A stretch of DNA of 64,000 nt, from NCBI GenBank assembly GCA_963682025.1, contig OY821521.1:193593075-193657074 (forward strand), given 5' to 3'. Shown piece after piece: positions 44,026 to 54,896 of the stretch. Numbering within the stretch: the stretch's first letter is position 1; each line of letters starts with the position of its first letter. Source of the stretch: Cordilura impudica. Taxonomy: Eukaryota; Arthropoda; Insecta; Diptera; Scathophagidae. Position numbers and translations under genes: made by a program. Under the pieces are notes generated by a model. That model made no database searches. It worked only from the letters and a program-made list of their open reading frames with translations, and was not told the DNA's origin.

Positions 44026-44419
44026 TCTCTTTTTTTAATATTTTTTTGTAATAATTTATCTGTTTGAGAGTTTTTCGGTGTTTTTTTCTTTAAATATAAA
44101 TCTGCGGAAATTCCCCCCTTCGCCCTCCAAAAATAATAACTATAATAATTATAATTATAAAAAATTTTTTTCAATCTTTAAAAAAAAAAAAATTAAGAAA
44201 TAAAAAACCAGTTTGAATTTATTTGAAAAAAAATTTAAGCTTTAATTTTTTTAATTATGTTATAAATTATTTTTTATATCAATTTACATTTTGACGACTC
44301 TTTCGGGGGGTTTTTCTTGGCGAGGAATGGTGTGCATTCAAAAAATATTTAAATAACCCCTCAGATTTATTATATTTCAGCAGAATACTTTCTCCCACAA
44401 AAAAAAAAAAAAAAAAAAA

Positions 44420-45220
44420 CAAGTAAGAAAATTATAGTCGGTCTAGACCGACTATACGATACCCTATACCATGCGTTTAGAGACCCTATCTCTCAGGCCC
44501 AACTAACTGGATATAGAAAATAAGCATAAACCAAATTTGAGTGGGATTTTTATTTATTTTTTTCGGCTGCAGATATGAAAAAGTTCATATCGTATGCTAT
44601 ACCTATATGGGGACAAGGCCCAAAAATGGACTGATCCTGACTATGTTTGGTAAAGTCTCTTGTATTTTGCAAAAATATATACAAACAAAATTTGAGAAGA
44701 ATCAGTGCAATATTTTTGTTTTTTGATAGATTTAAGTGAAGATCGGGAAGCAGCTCTATATGGGGCCTATGGTTACGAGTTGTCCCTGGGATCATTTTTA
44801 GACTACTCACTAATGGATGTAATAAACGCATACAAACCCAATTTGAGTAAAATCTGTATGTCAATTTGGATCTTATGGCAATTTATGTCGATTTCATAGG
44901 GGTCATTTGTATGGGGGCTAGGTCTGAACATGGACCGATTCTCACCAATTTCAACGGCGTTCATCCTTTGGCCGATAGAAGATCAAATACCAAATTTCAT
45001 CAAAATATAATCATATTTGCGACCTGCAGTTTGATTACAAGCTTTGCATGGACACACAGACGGACGGACGGACGGACGGACATCGTTTAATCGAATCAGA
45101 TAGTGATTCTGATTCGATCGGTAGAATTAAAGATGGGTGTATGTCAAATATTATTGGTTGTTATAAACAGCAGTACAAAGTCATTATACCCAAACCACAT
45201 AGTGGTATAGGGTATAAATA
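44420..45220 (+). mobile_element. dispersed fly-type repeat with terminal hairpin and GGAC tract (family F)
   Basis: It begins AACAAGTAAGAAAATTATAG and then the perfect 22-bp palindrome at 44434-44455 centred on GGTCTAGACC, followed by GATACCCTATACC. The interior repeats phrases like TATGGGGACAAGGCCC, GGGGCCTATG and ATGGGGGCTAGGTCTGAACA. Near the 3' side lies (GGAC)n at 45059-45081, and the end is a second inverted repeat (TATACCCAAACCAC, then GTGGTATAGGGTATA). Very similar sequences are abundant in Drosophila genomes, from memory. Four short ORFs inside carry no known domain. Confidence 0.65.
45059..45081. repeat. (GGAC)n microsatellite
   Basis: Five to six consecutive GGAC units near the 3' end of family F. 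Confidence 0.95.
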
Positions 45221-45224
45221 ATAA

Positions 45225-46330
45225 AACAAAATATTAGTTAACCAAAAATTAATACTTAAAAAAAATTAAAAAAAATTTATTTCTAAAAATATATTTTTCA
45301 TAAATTTGATTTAAAAAAGTATTCAAACTTAAAAAAAGAAGTAAAATTACTTAAATTGAACTATATCTTTTTTTTTTTTTTTTAGCTTTTAAAACTTTTT
45401 TTTATCAATAATATTCCAAATGTAGCTGAGTAAAGCGTCTTTACCCATGTGTGGCTGCTGAACAGTGTTAATTCGAAAAAAAAACTATAATGTTAAACTT
45501 TCCCATACCCTGCCTGCCTTTTGTCATTCACAATGCAGTTTTCAGAAGTTTTGCATATAAATAACGTTAATTATTGGGAAATAATAATAATTTATGACAT
45601 TAAAAAAAACGTTCAAAAAAGTTAATGTTCATCATGAAATAAAGAATTTATTGATATTTGTTTATAATTATTATGTGTGCATTTAACTTAATTGTTATTT
45701 GCACAGGGTTATTTAAATTCTATTGAAAATTTTTGATTTTTTTTGTTAATAATTAATAATATTAAATTGCAAACGATTTAACATAAATAATTTATAATTT
45801 AATTTAACATATTGGCTTTAGCGAACTGACCAACGCTACGCATGTAATTGTTCGAAGTTAATCAAATAGAGGATATTTTATTATTAATCCTTTAGCCCTA
45901 AATTTAACTATAAAAAATAATAATTTTAACGAATGAATTGGTGCATTTTTTTTTTGCTTATTTTAATTTTTCTGAGTTTGCTTATATTAAAAATAATTAA
46001 TTTTCCATGCATTTAATTTTTTTTTTTGTTTGTTTGCTTAAATTAGAAATATATGTATAGCGCTACACATTCGGCGAATCAATATGCTCTGACGTATTGA
46101 ATTATTTGTAACAAAGCGGTTTGTGAATGAATTTTAATATTAAATAAAACCCAAATTAAAAAAAAAAATATTTTTTGTGCATTTTATTACTTTATATAAT
46201 CTGAAATTAACAATCAAAACCATTAAAACAACCCCCATCAAGAAAAATACCATCCAATTTGTTACGTGTCCCTGCGGATCTTTTCACTATTTTAAGGTCA
46301 ACGGGAGATTCACTAATCGGTGGGTTATTG
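45225..46330. other. AT-rich intergenic DNA
   Basis: No ORF and no assigned repeat was recognised. Confidence 0.4.
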
Positions 46331-46540
46331 CTGAATTATTACAACAAGCACACTGAAATTTTAACTTTATTTTAAAGGTGTCCTCTTATTTTTGGATATA
46401 TCGTGGCACAATAGTGCCCGATTTACTCCATTTTCAATAGCAACCTACTCGAGATAATGGAAAGCAATAGAATCCTAACTTTACATAGGCAGATGGTTTA
46501 TTTTGTGAGTAAGTGCGATTTCAACAGTCATAGGTATACA
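46331..46540 (+). repeat. diverged INE-1/mini-me-like fragment (family E)
   Basis: ATTATTACAACAAGCACACT, AGGTGTCCTC, CAACCTACTCGAGATAATGG and GATGGTTTATTTTGTGAGTA match, with many changes, the interior of the copy at 6000-6200. The ends are missing. Confidence 0.45.
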
Positions 46541-46544
46541 ACTG

Positions 46545-47348
46545 TAAAATATGTGTAACTAATGTAGAAACTGTGGCCTTAATTTGGTTTTATTTATTCA
46601 ATTTGCTAATAGAGTATTAGCTTAAGTTGTTTGTGTTGTCTTATGCCGTTTTCGTATCGAACACTATACAACTAGAATTGCCTTTCTTGAGATTGAATGA
46701 AAAAAAATATATACCTTGAGTCACCTCAAATTATAGTCAAACTGTGCAACTTTCGACTTTTTCTTAGCATTTTATTGAAACCATACACAACAACTTTAAT
46801 TTTCTACTCAAACATACATCGTGCCTTAATACACTGTTTAATGGGAGCAGATACGAGTGGGTCCTAAATGGAGAAATAGCAATAATATTACCATCACTGG
46901 GAAACATCAAATGCCAAAGAAGCGCATAATTTATGGCTTCATTTTTTTTTGGAATTTTTTTGTGGAATATTTTAGGTTTTGATTGACTAATCAATCAGTT
47001 TTAATTTTTCACTGCCGTTCAATACAAAACGTATGACCGGTGGATAGTATGTACATATGTATGTGTAATTGTGGAAAGATTTTATTGTGTTTCCATGTTA
47101 TTTGGGGTTTCTTTTTGTTTTTGTTTTTTTGGAGAAGAAAGACAGCCATTAAATGAATGAGGATGGGGTTTTGTTATATTATAGATTTTTTTAAAGTTAA
47201 TTAATTCTTTGTTAAGATGGAAACCGAAACGTATAATTATTATTGATCGAAATTATATTACTCATACGCTTAAGCTTGCAAATGAACCATTTTAACAACT
47301 TTAAACACGGGCATGGAATTAAGACTATTCTTACTGACATTTGATGTA
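46545..47348. other. intergenic DNA
   Basis: Only short ORFs (the longest, reverse 76 codons at 46764-46994, has no domain). No repeat recognised. Confidence 0.4.
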
Positions 47349-48145
47349 TACACTGGAGTGGTCCTTAAAAAATGAAAATGCGATTTTGGGGATAAGCGGG
47401 GTCCAGTTTGTTACCTTTCCATAGAAAACTAATAAATATGAAGTTTGGAGTCAATCGGATAAAGAAAAGTCGGGCCGGAAATCGATTGTAAATTTGAAGT
47501 GTGTTTATATGGGGAAAATATGACTTTTTTGAGATTTTACGAAAATTTCGTTCTATAACTTAATTTTTCCAACAAGTTGATGCAAGCATCGGGATCAGTA
47601 TTAAATTAGTTATTCAAAAAACTACAAAAATTTAAATCGAATAAAAATTCGCCAAGAAATAGCAAATGCCCCAGACCGCTTTTGTGCAAAAAAAGTAGGT
47701 CATGAAATTTGATAGCATTTTTTGCAACTTTGAGAAATTGATTAAAGCCATATTTTTTTTCTCTCTATATTTATAAGTAATCAGATATTATGTATTGTTT
47801 TATTACCACGTTGTTAACCTATTGCGCATTGAGACCGAAAATGGGAAATTTTTTTGATAAAATTTTTAAAAGTCCTTTTTCAAGTTTTAAAAAATTTTCT
47901 TAAACAAAATTTAAAAAAATGGCTCTGGCACTTTAGGGTTTTATTAAGTACATGTCGGAGATTAGCTTTGTGAATTTTTAACTATTTTTGCGGATTTCGA
48001 GAAAAATGGAATTTTTGTAAAATATTCTGTAAATGTACATTTTCTAAATACTTTGTATAAAAAATTTATCACTTTTCTACTTTTAAATGCTATAGTTTAT
48101 CTTAATAGCCTAGGGTTTCGGAAAAAAATAATATGACCCCATTAA

Positions 48146-48600
48146 CCCGCGAATATATATTAAAACAACTTTTAACCAATTTTGTTATAAAATTATTTTA
48201 CGTATAAAAACTGCCTATATGTCTCCAAATAAAATAAATAATAAAAAGAACGCGGTGTAAAATTGATAGAAGAGTATAATAACATATTAACAAAGAACGA
48301 ACGAGAAAACCAAACTTATTGCAAGTCGTAAGTGATTAGAGAAAACAATTTGAATCGCACACTAAATCATCCTTAAATACACCGAAATTTTATATTTCAT
48401 ATTATTTTCAATAAATTGTCTTTTATTAGCTTTGGGTCATTTGTCGGTCTTCTTATTTTATTTAGAAAAATATAGATTTATTTTATACATAAAAAATAAT
48501 TTTATAACAAAAGTGGTTAAAAGTTGTTTTAATTTATATTCCATAATTGCACCAAAGATATATCACAATGGATTATTTTGATCCCAGGAGCACGGAAGGG
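48146..48600. mobile_element. piggyBac-like MITE nested at the centre of family C
   Basis: It is flanked by TTAA on both sides (48142-48145 and 48601-48604) and has CCC...GGG ends (CCCGCG at the left, GCACGGAAGGG at the right), the piggyBac pattern. Sub-terminal sequences form a strong inverted repeat: AAAACAACTTTTAACCAATT at 48171 and GGTTAAAAGTTGTTTTAATT at about 48517. About 50 bp next to the left end are missing relative to the right. It is non-coding, so it would have depended on a transposase elsewhere. Confidence 0.7.
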
Positions 48601-48604
48601 TTAA

Positions 48605-48883
48605 ATAAATAAAAACTAACCGAATTACTTTTCATCAATTCTAAATAGTGGTTTCATCGAGTTTAATAGAAAAACACGTTTTCGGTAATTTTTATTTAAA
48701 AATATCTTAAAATCCAAAGCTGGCCTTGGCAAATAATGGGTTAGCGTTCTCGGATTTATCTCAACTTTTAGGGATGGAAGTCCTACACATTTGGTTATTA
48801 TATTCTGATCATTTCATCTAAAAATTCAACAGCACTTACAAAATATTTGAATTTTTTGAATAAATTGTATTTTATTAACTTGG
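48605..48883. other. unassigned centre of the family C copy
   Basis: This asymmetric piece lies between the MITE and the right arm. Its end (AATAAATTGTATTTTATTAA then CTTGGGGTCAT) is echoed inside the MITE at about 48410 (AATAAATTGTCTTTTATTAG then CTTTGGGTCAT), so a local duplication is likely. Confidence 0.4.
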
Positions 48884-49739
48884 GGTCATATGTGACCCCA
48901 ATTCCAAAAGGCTTATTGGGGTCATATTATCTTTTTCCGAAACCCTAGGCTATTAAGATAAAATATCACATTTCAAAGTAGAAATGTGATGAGTTTTTGA
49001 TACAAAGTATTTAGAAAGAGTACATTTACAGAATATTTGACAAAAATCCCATTTTTCTCGAAATCCGCAAAAAAAATCCTTGTCAAAAAAAATTCTGACG
49101 CAGCGATATACTTTAAAATTCACACAGTTAATCTGTAATATGTATGTAACAAAACCTTAAAGTGCGAGATCCATTTTTTTTAAATTTTGTTTAAGAAAAT
49201 TTTTTAAAACTTGAAAAAGGAGTTTTCAAAATTTTATAAAAAAAATTTCCCAATTTCGGTCTCAATGCGTAAATAAGACGATACTTCATATTTGAGTACT
49301 TAGAAGCATAGGAACCAAAAAAGAGGTTATTGCTTTAATCAATTTCTCAAAGTTGAAAAAATGCCATCAAATTTCATGACCTAGTTTTTTTTTTGGCACA
49401 AAGGTGGTCTGGGGCATTTGCTATTTCTTGGTGAATTTTTATTCCATTTTGAATTTTTATAGCTTTTTGAAAATACAAGTTAAGGCTGATCGCGACTATT
49501 GTAACAACTTGTCGGAAAAATTAAACTATAGAACGAAATTTTCGCAAAATCTCAAAAAAAGTCATATTTTCCCCATATAAACACACTTGAAATTTTCAAT
49601 CGATTTTCGGCGCGACTTTTCTTTATCCGATTGTCACCAAGCTTCACATTTATTAGTTTTATATTGAAAGATAACAAACCGGATCCCGCCTATCGCCAAA
49701 ATCGCATTTTCATTTTTTAAGGACCACTCTAATGTCCAC

Positions 49740-50628
49740 TTATTAAATTTTATGTGAATCTCATAATAAAACGTTATTAATTAATTTAAAAGTGAATAGA
49801 AGATTTGAAATCCTCCGAAATAATTATTTGGCTTTATTCTGTGGCAGAATTATACTAAGACTATTGAATTGTGTCATAAGAGTGTGGTTTGGATTCATTA
49901 CCGTTATCCAGTTTCATTTACTGATGTATTGTACAATTTAAATCTTTATCAATAGTCCTTAAACCACTAATGCTGCTATTATCTTAATGGGGAAACGAAT
50001 ATGTACACACCACATAACGAGAATAGGTACATAATTCTAAATTAGAGTAAATCCTTTTTATGCATCTATATTTAAGTGGACGCATCTTTGTAAAGGATTA
50101 GATTAAAGACAATTTGTTCCACCATCGAAGTATGATTTCTTACCCAGTATAACTAAACCAAAAATTAAAACAAAATATTCTTAATTTCTTTACAGACACA
50201 ATGCAACAGCCATTCTGAGCGATAAAATTCCAAGTTATGGTGAAACAACTAAGCTAGTATAGTTAAACTTCCAAAGGGTTTGGTGTTCTCAAGTCAAACT
50301 TTTTCTTGTGTGAACTTTTATATTTTTTTCTTATCTTTATGTTTGTTTGCTGAGTTTCTATTTTTGCTATAACTCAATAACACTTGAAGATTTCTCATTT
50401 AATTCTTTATCAAAACAAGTTGGATTAATTTTATCGAATGAAATCTTAAAAATCTTAATTTTTCCCAACTTTTTATAAAATTTTATGATTATGATATTGA
50501 TTACTTTTTGTTAGTAGAGTAGCAGATTGTGAAATTTGGCATAATTTTAGTTCTTATGCAGGAGTAGGGAAGAATGTAAAACTTATGTATAATACGAGTA
50601 TGTTTTAAAAATATATTAAATTAAATAA
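49740..50628. other. AT-rich intergenic DNA
   Basis: Nothing recognised. Confidence 0.4.
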
Positions 50629-50631
50629 AAC

Positions 50632-50942
50632 TAGCAGATACCAGCCCTCGAAATTCGAGTGCAAATTCTAGGAAATTTTATTTTTTCATTAAATTAAGAC
50701 CGTAAAGGTATGCTAATCAATTATAGGCAATTCACAAATCAACACAATTTTATGTATGTGTTAGTAGCAACTTTAAATGCAATTTACTCAAAATGAGGAA
50801 AAAAATTTAAAAATCTGTAAATCTGGTAAACAGCTAGACAGAAATACCTTTCAAATAATATACGTTTGGTCAATATCGAGATAAAACGGTAGAACAAAAC
50901 ATCGGTCACAGGAAATCGCCTAGCCTATTAATATTATAGATA
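50632..50942 (+). repeat. interspersed repeat family A, copy 10
   Basis: Begins CTAGCAGATACCAGCCCTCG and ends AAATCGCCTAGCCTATTAAT, ATTATAGATA. The block with ATTAACAAATTTAATAAACA is deleted. The non-LTR element begins directly after its 3' end. Confidence 0.85.
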
Positions 50943-50959
50943 AGATACTATGCAACTTA

Positions 50960-51640
50960 TTGGATGAAAAACTAAAAGGCGTTACAAGAAAGGATGACTT
51001 AATTGCTCTTAAATCTGAAATTGATGAGTTAAAACAGGAGAATATTAAACTAAATGAAGATATTAAGAAGCTAACTACTCGCATAGAACTTATGGACCGT
51101 AAGTCTTGTGCTACAAAAGTTATGGTGAGTGGATTATCTTGTACAACTACTTAAGTAGCAAAATCGAAGTTTGTAAATATATGCAACGAGGTGCTTAAGG
51201 TTGATGTTAACATAGTTTCAACTGGAATTGTAGCTTCTGGCAAATCTTTTATGTTTATAATTGAATCCAGCAGTCAAGCTCACAACATTTTAGCTGCAAA
51301 AAGAAAGTTAAAATGTCAGAAGATATATATACAGATGGACTATACTGAAGAGGATCAATTAACCAGATTCAAACTACGACAAATCTGCAAATCTATATCG
51401 CGAAGAAAAAATGATGTTAAGATCCGGCTTGGAGAGTTTTGTATATATATCAGCGATAAGAAATTCAACTGGTCCAAAGGAAAAGTAATGGCGTCTTCTG
51501 AAAATGATGCTGTATATATAAAGAAACTTTTGATGAATGTGGCTGCTCCTTTGAAATATATATTAATGAAAATTTTAAATCCAATAATATTACTAACACG
51601 ATTATCCCTACATTACATTAGCAATTTGATTCTTGCCATT
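50960..51640 (+). pseudogene. ORF1-like protein of the non-LTR element
   Basis: The first part (50960-51154) predicts a coiled coil with heptad-like Leu/Ile spacing, ALKSEIDELKQENIKLNEDI. After a stop, 51191-51540 continues with IYIQMDYTEEDQLTRFKLRQ and RLGEFCIYISDKKFNWSKGK, resembling the RNA-binding C-terminal part of L1-type ORF1 proteins. There is no zinc knuckle. A single stop near 51152 separates the two pieces. Confidence 0.6.
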
Positions 51641-52410
51641 TAATATCCTATAATATAGCAAATCTAAAAAAATCTTTAAATTTTGGTAATTTTATAACTT
51701 ATATAAATAATTTTGATATATTCTTTTTGTTTGAAACGCATGTCTTATCGTCTAAACAAACATATTTCTCGTCAGTTTTTAAGAATTACTGTTTACATTG
51801 GGTTCCTGCAACCAAAGTACATAAAGCTGGTCGTGCAATTGGTGGTTCTTTATACGGTTTCAAAAAAGAAAGTGAGAAAAAATATTCCTTAAAGTTTATA
51901 AACATGATGACGGTACATTTTTATCTGCCAAATTTTAAGGGAATGTCTTTTCCTTAATTCCCAAGTATTTGAACTGCACAAATTGAAAAAATTATCTGGA
52001 GAAGTTTGAAGACTTATTACAACAACTTAGCCCGATAAGTTTTTGCATAATAGGAGATTTAAATGCACGCACAGGAGAAGAAAAAGTTTCAGATCAAAAT
52101 ATTTTACGTTATTATACATTCCAAGGATAAAACTATTAATGCTCAAGGAAGACAACTGATTAATGTAATTGAAAACTTAGGAGGGATTGTGGTAAATGGC
52201 AGAACAAGAAGTGACTCTCAAAGAGATTACAGCTCTTGTGGAGTCGTGGGTAGTTCTGCCATCGATTGCTGTATTTGTTCGTACAATTTACTACAACATG
52301 TTGATGATCTAACGATGGCATATAAGCCCTATTCTGATAATATGCCTTTGTGTATCAAAATTAAAATCCCAAATAGCTTAAACCCAGTTGTGTGCAACCT
52401 TCATTAAAAA
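51640..52410 (+). pseudogene. endonuclease (EEP-type) region of the non-LTR element
   Basis: Pieces in changing frames read FETHV (51728), IIGDLNARTGE (52046-52078), GRQLINVIENLGGIVVNGRT (52153), YSSCGVVGSSAIDCCICS (52230) and a SDNMP segment at 52333-52347. In active EEP nucleases this last block is SDHxP, so the catalytic His has become Asn. Stops and shifts lie near 51957 and 52100. Confidence 0.75.
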
Positions 52411-52899
52411 AACTCTACTGGAACATTAAATATGGTGGTCAATATAGTAGTAACCTTAGCGTACTTACTAATGGACAGTTACTTCAGACGAACGTTATTG
52501 TGGATGAAATGGTTTCAGCAATAACAACAAATATTAAACAAGCAAATCTTAGCAAATTAAATAAAATTTTCTGTGAAATGGTTCGACTGGCAGTTCCTTC
52601 GTCTTCGTTCAACTATGCTTAAAAATCTTAAAAAATATAGGAAGAAACATACAAATCTTAGCAAATCACGCCAATAGGCTGCAAAAACGAAATACCTCAA
52701 ACTATATTGTGCAAAAAACTAGTTTTTTAAAATAATAATCTTAAAAAAACTTGATAAAGTTAAATGCAGCAATGAATGGTGGAAGTTATCAAACTCTCTG
52801 AAATCTAATTCGCATGTCTTTAAGGGAAATCTAAATGCTGATGACTTTTTTACACTTTGCCTCTGTTTTACAAAATAGTCATGAAACTCAAGTAATAAG

Positions 52900-53306
52900 T
52901 TGGTGTTTGCCTTGTTTTGTGGAAGTTTTTGGGATTCTACTTTTGAATTATCTGAGTTGTATGCAGTTACAAAGAACGTAAAATTAAACAAATCCCCAGG
53001 AGAAGATGGCATTCCATATGAATTTTATAAATTTGCTCCCTATTGCTTCCTTAAAGAAATATTCAATATATTTAATTATATTTTCCTTCGGGAGGATATT
53101 CCAAAACATCTTCTAAACAGTCAATCTTGATTCCATTATTTAAAAAAGGTGACCCAAATTTAACAACAAATTATAGAGAACTATCCTTAATAAACACGAT
53201 TTGCAAAATTTTTAATAACCTTAAATTGAATCGTTTATCAGACTGGCTAACAAGAAATAATATCTTGAACAAGTTCCAAGCTGGGTTTAGAAAAGTTTAT
53301 TCTACT
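52900..53306 (+). pseudogene. reverse transcriptase N-terminal fragment
   Basis: LNKSPGEDGIPYEFYKFAPY is the conserved KSPGxDGI entry block. After one frame change come IPLFKKGDPNLTTNYRELSL, INTICKIF and QAGFRKVYST. The sequence stops there because the 3' part, with both catalytic Asp blocks, has been lost at the junction with family A at 53307. Confidence 0.85.
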
Positions 53307-53378
53307 GAATTGGCTAAAATAGATTAGCATATCTTTAGGCTCTCATAAAATTATTTATTAACAAACTCATTTATATAT
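53307..53378 (-). repeat. family A fragment (copy 11), reverse
   Basis: AATTGGCTAAAATAGATTAG, CTCTCATAAAATTATTTATT, AACAAACTC is the reverse complement of an interior long-form block. It begins exactly where the retrotransposon stops. Confidence 0.8.
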
Positions 53379-53723
53379 ACTAGCAGTTTCCAGCACTCGA
53401 AATTCGAGTGCGACTTCTGGGCAATTTTATCTTTTCATATAATAAAGACCCTAGAGGTAAGCTTCACAGTTCAACTCATTTTAAATGAAGCAAACAAACC
53501 CAACACATTAACACAAACACATTAACAAATTTAATAAACACACATATGTCATTGTAGAATTTTATGTATGTGTTAGTAGTAAATTTAAATGATCATAACT
53601 TCAAAAAATATCCAGACGATGAAAGTCTTTATCAAATGATAATTTTTTTGTCAAAATCGGGGTAAAACTGTGAAACTTACATCGTCACAAGAAATCGCCT
53701 TGCCTATTAATATTAAAGATTCT
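53379..53723 (+). repeat. interspersed repeat family A, copy 12
   Basis: Starts CTAGCAGTTTCCAGCACTCG and ends AAATCGCCTTGCCTATTAAT, ATTAAAGAT. It sits head-to-head with copy 11. Confidence 0.85.
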
Positions 53724-53859
53724 ATGTGTTCAATAAATATTTACTATGAAATTAAATGAATTTTGTTTAAATATTCATAAATTTTAATATATATATTAAA
53801 CTAAAATATATATAGATTAAAAAAACATTGAAAGAAAAAAATTTAATGAAAAACTAAAA

Positions 53860-53907
53860 TTTCCTGGAATTTTCACTCAAATTTCGAGTGCTGGGCTAAG
53901 CTAGTTG
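53860..53907 (-). repeat. family A 5'-end fragment (copy 13), reverse
   Basis: TTTCCTGGAATTTTCACTCA, AATTTCGAGTGCTGGGCT is the reverse complement of the family A start. Only this end is present, about 140 bp after copy 12. Confidence 0.75.
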
Positions 53908-54500
53908 TTTATTATTATTTCTTGCAGGTTAGTATTTTATAAAGGATAAATAAGGCATCGTTGGGCCAAGATATGACCTAAAATATGGAGAAACCTTTAA
54001 AAAATGCTAACATATACAGTGTGTTTGTTGTAATAATTTAAGATTAAATTTATCAAATTGTTAGCTGTTTTAACTATTTTTTTCCATCTGTTATAAATAG
54101 TTCAATAAAACCAGATATTAAAGTAAACGTAATAGGTAGAGGTATCAAAAATTCGGCATAGTCCAATTTAATTTTTTATTAGAAAACAGTAAAAGCGTTT
54201 TTAAGAAATTTTTAAATTTTCTTTAAAGTCATTTAAAAAGAAAACAAGAGCTTTTTATGCGACAGAGTTTTATTAATGCCAATTATATGCGTGTGTATGG
54301 CTGTGGAAGTGTATACGCATTTAAATACAAATGTTTTAAGAAATTCAAACCATAAATTTTAAAGTTTAAGCTTGCTAAGCGCATAAAGTTCATTTTTTTT
54401 TATTATTTGTAAAGGTTAAAAAAATACCTTCCTTATGTTAAAATAATTAAGCTAAAGTTACTTGCAAAAAATTTGATAATTTATTGTATCTTCAAATGCC

Positions 54501-54571
54501 ATACAACGGAAATCATTAAATTCCCCTCATAATAAGTAAACGCATGTACTTATTATAATGATCCGTTGTAT
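54501..54571. other. imperfect 71-nt hairpin
   Basis: The outer stem is ATACAACGGAAATCATT with AATGATCCGTTGTAT (15 paired, a 2-nt bulge). The inner stem is a perfect 10 bp, ATAATAAGTA with TACTTATTAT, with an 8-nt loop. There is an 11-nt one-sided bulge (AAATTCCCCTC). It could be a small inverted repeat, a transposon relic or an RNA hairpin; nothing decides between them. Confidence 0.6.
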
Positions 54572-54880
54572 AACAGCGCTGCCATGGAAATTTTATTTAA
54601 ATAATATTACCCAAGAGCGTTTACTTAAAACACCTTTGTAAACGCGTAACTCATTAAGTGTTACATTCTCTATTGTCTTTTATCATTACTACAACAATGT
54701 ATGGAGATTATCTGCTACATACAAATGTGTGAGTATGAATATTTTAGTATATTTACGTTTGCATTAGGATTTGTATTACTTTATGAGTGTGTGTGTGTGT
54801 GCGTTTCAAAAGTACTTATGCGTGCATGTAAAAAGCTTATAGATCATTTTGTGGCCTGCTTAATGTCACATTAGATACCA

Positions 54881-54896
54881 ACACACACACACACAC
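54881..54896. repeat. (AC)8 microsatellite
   Basis: Eight uninterrupted AC units. Confidence 0.9.

Larger units (their letters stand above)
40720..44400. repeat. cluster of diverged repeats with a CCCCAGATTT...CAGCAGAAA motif
   Basis: A motif of about 55 bp, like GCCCCAGATTTG..ATATTTCAGC(A/G)GAAA.CTCCCCC, appears near 40738, 40908, 41435, 42975, 44100 and 44350. Each copy is followed by an A-rich stretch with AATAAAAATCC(A/C) and TTTAAAT words. These are strongly diverged copies of one ancient tandem or dispersed repeat. A Jockey-like element and a short TIR element lie within the cluster. Confidence 0.55.
47351..49734. mobile_element. giant palindromic element (family C), fuller copy
   Basis: The left end CACTGGAGTGGTCCTTAAAA is preceded by TA (47349-47350). 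The right end reads AAGGACCACTCTAATG. Arms of about 790-850 bp are inverted copies: left 47351-48141 and right 48884-49734. Shared phrases include AAATGCGATTTTGG, AATCGATTG, ACGAAAATTTCGTTCTATA, GCCCCAGACC, GTATTGTTTTATTACCAC, GCGCATTGAGACCGAAA, GGATTTCGAGAAAAATGG and GCCTAGGGTTTCGGAAAAA. A core GGGGTCATATGTGACCCC is at about 48884. CACT..GTGG ends with TA resemble Tc1/mariner-type termini. The centre is occupied by a TTAA-flanked insertion. No transposase frame was found. Confidence 0.8.
50943..53306 (+). mobile_element. decayed two-ORF non-LTR retrotransposon, 3'-truncated
   Basis: The order is an ORF1-like protein (50943-51540), an apurinic-type endonuclease region (51640-52390) and the start of a reverse transcriptase (52900-53306), all on one strand. 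It is broken by many stops and frameshifts. It ends abruptly in the RT fingers region, at a family A fragment. No catalytic RT box remains. The clade is uncertain. Confidence 0.8.
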
